From positions 11,605,459-11,669,458 of the forward strand of contig NC_080543.1 of NCBI RefSeq assembly GCF_028640845.1: DNA of 64,000 nucleotides, in the 5' to 3' direction. The stretch comes from Ahaetulla prasina (lineage: Eukaryota > Chordata > Lepidosauria > Squamata > Colubridae). The position numbers were made by a program, and so were the translations under genes. The notes below the pieces were generated by a model. It did not search any database. It worked only from the letters and a program-made list of their open reading frames with translations, and was not told where the DNA came from. This document shows positions 61,638 through 64,000 of this stretch, one piece after another (within the stretch, counting starts at the first letter, position 1; each line of letters starts with the position of its first letter).

Positions 61638-62842
61638 GAAGGAAGGACATTGTAATAGATGATTCTATGAGTTAAACTCAGGTCATGTCGAAGGCGGCGT
61701 AGTTCTAAATTTTCTAAAGCCAGGATTTCAAGTCTGGTGGCATAAGTTATTTTGTTGTATTCAGTGGTGTGTTGTTTTTTTCTCCCTTCCTCAAACAGCA
61801 ACTGGGTTTGGTTGGGGTTTTGTTTTGTTTTGGAACGAAACTTTGTTTCCACAGTTTTTCTTTCTTCCTTCTCTTTTGTTCTTCTCTCATCCAAGAAGCG
61901 TCTCACTTCGCTTCAGTTCACTTCACTTCATTGTTTCTCACTTCACTTCGCTTCATCTCTTGAAAAGCGGAGGGTGTTCCACGAAAAAACAAACAAAAAA
62001 CCAGAAAGTCCAGTTGCCTTTTGGAAAAAGCATCTTTATCACCAGATTGAGAATCTCCCTTGATATGGGACACATTTTATCAATGGCTAGATAGCAGTAT
62101 AGAAAAATAGAATAGAATAGAATTTTTTATTGGCCAAGTGTGATTGGACACACAAAGAAATTGTCTTGGTGCATATGCTCTCAGTGTCCATAAAAGAAAA
62201 GATACCTTCATCAAGAATCATGAGGTACAACACTTAATGGTAGTCATAGGGTACAAATAAGCAATCAGGAAACAATATCAATATAAATTGTAAGGATACA
62301 AGCAATGAAGTTAAAATTATACAGTCATAAGTGGAAGGAGAAGGGTGATGGGAACAATGAGAAGATTAATAGTAGTGCAGATTTAGTAAATAGTTTGACA
62401 GCATTGAGGGAATAGAAACAGAAGTTAGAAAAGAAGAGATATAAAGGGAGAAGATGGTATAGAGCAGGGGTCTCCAGCCTTGGCAACTTTAAGCCTGGAG
62501 GACTTCAACTCCCAGAATTCCCCAGCCAGCTTCATGATTCTTGATATGGGACACATTTTATCAATGGCTAGATAAGTCCTCCAAGCTTCAAGTTGCCAAG
62601 GTTGGAGACTCCTGCCATAGACAATCTCCATAGACACCACACGCACACACAGTGATAATCAGCTCCACTGAACACAACTCGAGAGGGATAGCTGTCTAGG
62701 CCCCCTCTCCCCACCGAATTACAAATCCCATCCTCCCCAGTTTGCGTGAACATTGCTGGTTGGAAGTTGGTAACTAAACATAGTTCGGTGATGCCAGGCT
62801 GGGGCTTTTATCCATCCTGCTAAACCAAGTTAAAATGAGATT
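61638..62842 (+). repeat. Direct copy of CTSC intron 1 sequence (Y2)
   Basis: Matches 31437-32933 in the same orientation, including L1 with its LINE B insertion (62105-62410). About 290 bp between two MITE arms is replaced by a ~45-bp filler at 62531-62576. Confidence 0.93.
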
Positions 62843-62959
62843 GTGGCAACTTTAAGATGTGTGGACTTTAATTCCCAGAATTCCCCAGCCAGCCTTGGTT
62901 CTGGATTGCATATGCTACCCCAGTCCCTGAATTGGGAATGCTTCTGGCTTCTTGAGTGC

Positions 62960-63325
62960 ACAATGACCACAACTGAGCCCAAAATTTATGCTGTCAAGTG
63001 AGACATTTAAGTGAGTTTTGTCCCGTTTTACGACATTTCTTGCCATGGTTGTTAAGTGAATCACTGAAGTTGATAAGTTAGTAACCAGGTTGTTAAGTGA
63101 ACCTTGCTTCTTCATTGACTTTGCTGGTCAGGAGGTTACATAATCCTGGGACACAGCAAAGGTCATAAATACGAAACAGTTGCCAAACATCCAAATTTTG
63201 ATCACATGATCATAGGGATGTTGCAAAGGTCATAACTATGAAAAATGGTCATAAGTCACATTTTTCAGTGTCGTCGTAACTTTGAACGGTCACTAAATGA
63301 ACTGCTGTAAGTTGAGAACTACCTG
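62960..63325. mobile_element. AGGTAGTCC MITE
   Basis: ACCACAACTGAGCCCAAAAT to GTTGAGAACTACCTG. The left terminus is eroded. Confidence 0.86.
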
Positions 63326-63401
63326 TACCATGATTTTCCTGACAAGATTATGATTATGTTGAATTTATGATTGTTATTGGCTAGATAGGATCACCTTTGA
63401 A

Positions 63402-63560
63402 TTACAGATCGTCTTTGACTTATGACCACAGCTGAGGCCAACATTTCTGTTGCTAAGCGAGACATTTGTTAAGTGAGTTTTGCCTCATTTTATGACCTTT
63501 CTTGCCACCGTTGTTAAGCGGATCCATGCAGTTGTTAAGCTATTTAACATGGTTGTTAAG
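63402..63560. mobile_element. AGGTAGTCC MITE, left arm
   Basis: CAGATCGTCTTTGACTTATG through GTTGTTAAGCGGATCC, then replaced by a CAGGGGTCTCC MITE scrap (GGGAATTCTGGGAGTTGAAG). Confidence 0.8.
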
Positions 63561-63715
63561 GAATTGGCTGGGGAATTCTGGGAGTTGAAGTCCACCCATT
63601 TTAAAGCTGCCGAGGTTGACAAACGCTGATATAGATATTAGAAATGTTCTTAAAAATATAGAAATTAGAATTTCAGCCCTGAAGCATCCACCCAAAAAAG
63701 CTGAGGCGCATCCAT

Positions 63716-64000
63716 GGGTGCTATTCAGCAGATTCTGACAGGTTCTGGAGAACCGGTAGCGGAAATTTTTAGTAGTTCAGAGAACTGGCAAATTCCACCT
63801 CTGGCTGGTCCCAGAGTGGGGTGGGAATGGAGATTTTGCAATAACTTTCCTCCAGGAGTGGGGAGGGAATGGAGATTTGGGTAGTATCCTTCCCCTGGAG
63901 TGGGGTGGGAATGGAGATTTTGCAGTATTCTTCCCCGTCACACCCACCAAGCCACGCCCACCAAGCCACGCCACGCCCACAGAACCAGTAGTAAAAAAAA
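63716..64000. mobile_element. CCGGTT hAT MITE, cut by the window edge
   Basis: GGTTCTGGAGAACCGGTAGC, the GTGGGAATGGAGATTTTGCA repeats and CCACAGAACCAGTAGTAAAA, as in 24592-24854. The right terminus is beyond the window. Confidence 0.85.

Overview
This window is vertebrate nuclear DNA from a squamate reptile, most probably a snake. The evidence is the repeat content: LINEs ending in (TTCTA)n/(AATAG)n tails, a LINE and SINE that share a CCGCCCTGAGTC..GGGCGG hairpin tail, SPIN-like hAT elements, a Penelope-like element, and two exons whose closest relatives I recognise are vertebrate CTSC and RAB38. Species cannot be fixed from sequence alone. There is no bacterial or viral gene organisation. 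Nearly all long open frames are retroelement relics or microsatellite translations.

Only two host coding exons are supported. CTSC (cathepsin C, dipeptidyl peptidase I) exon 1 lies at 30683-30860 (+), with signal peptide, start of the exclusion domain and a GTAAGT donor. RAB38 exon 1 lies at 49071-49281 (+), with the P-loop, switch I and the WDIAG motif, and a GTGAGT donor. As I recall it, the human order is also CTSC then RAB38 on one strand, but CTSC exons 2-7 are not visible in the 18 kb between them. There is one 100-N assembly gap (39007-39106). After 49.3 kb the window is RAB38 intron 1.

Layout: 0-28.6 kb is upstream intergenic DNA packed with nested transposons (solo LTRs, hAT MITEs, LINE 3' ends, SINEs). 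28.6-34.5 kb is a duplicated block around CTSC exon 1. 34.9-39.5 kb is a nested MITE, a Penelope-like element with an intact reverse transcriptase/GIY-YIG frame, its ribozyme-bearing terminal repeats and a 7-bp satellite. 40.4-43.6 kb is a near full-length but decayed LINE. 48.4-49.6 kb is RAB38 exon 1 between a long polypurine and a long polypyrimidine tract. 51.3-54.6 kb is a near full-length LINE broken by one visible stop codon. 60.9-62.8 kb is a rearranged second copy of the CTSC flanks without exon 1.

Names used below: 'LINE A' = CR1/L3-type LINE with the CCGCCCTGAGTC hairpin tail; 'LINE B' = CR1/L2-group LINE with the TTCTA tail; 'LINE C' = a third LINE seen only as C-terminal fragments; 'CR1' = classical CR1 ending TTCCAACTCTGTTATTCTGTT; 'AGGTAGTCC MITE' = inverted-repeat DNA element of about 400 bp; 'CCGGTT hAT' = non-autonomous hAT elements beginning CAGNGGTG and carrying ACCGGTT and CACGCCCAC modules; 'LTR-T' = a solo-LTR family with TGT..ACA ends and 5-bp target duplications. 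The most rewarding signals are the Penelope ribozyme/satellite region, two hAT elements sharing one target, an open reading frame inside the LTR-T U3 region, and the rearranged CTSC duplication with filler DNA at a junction.
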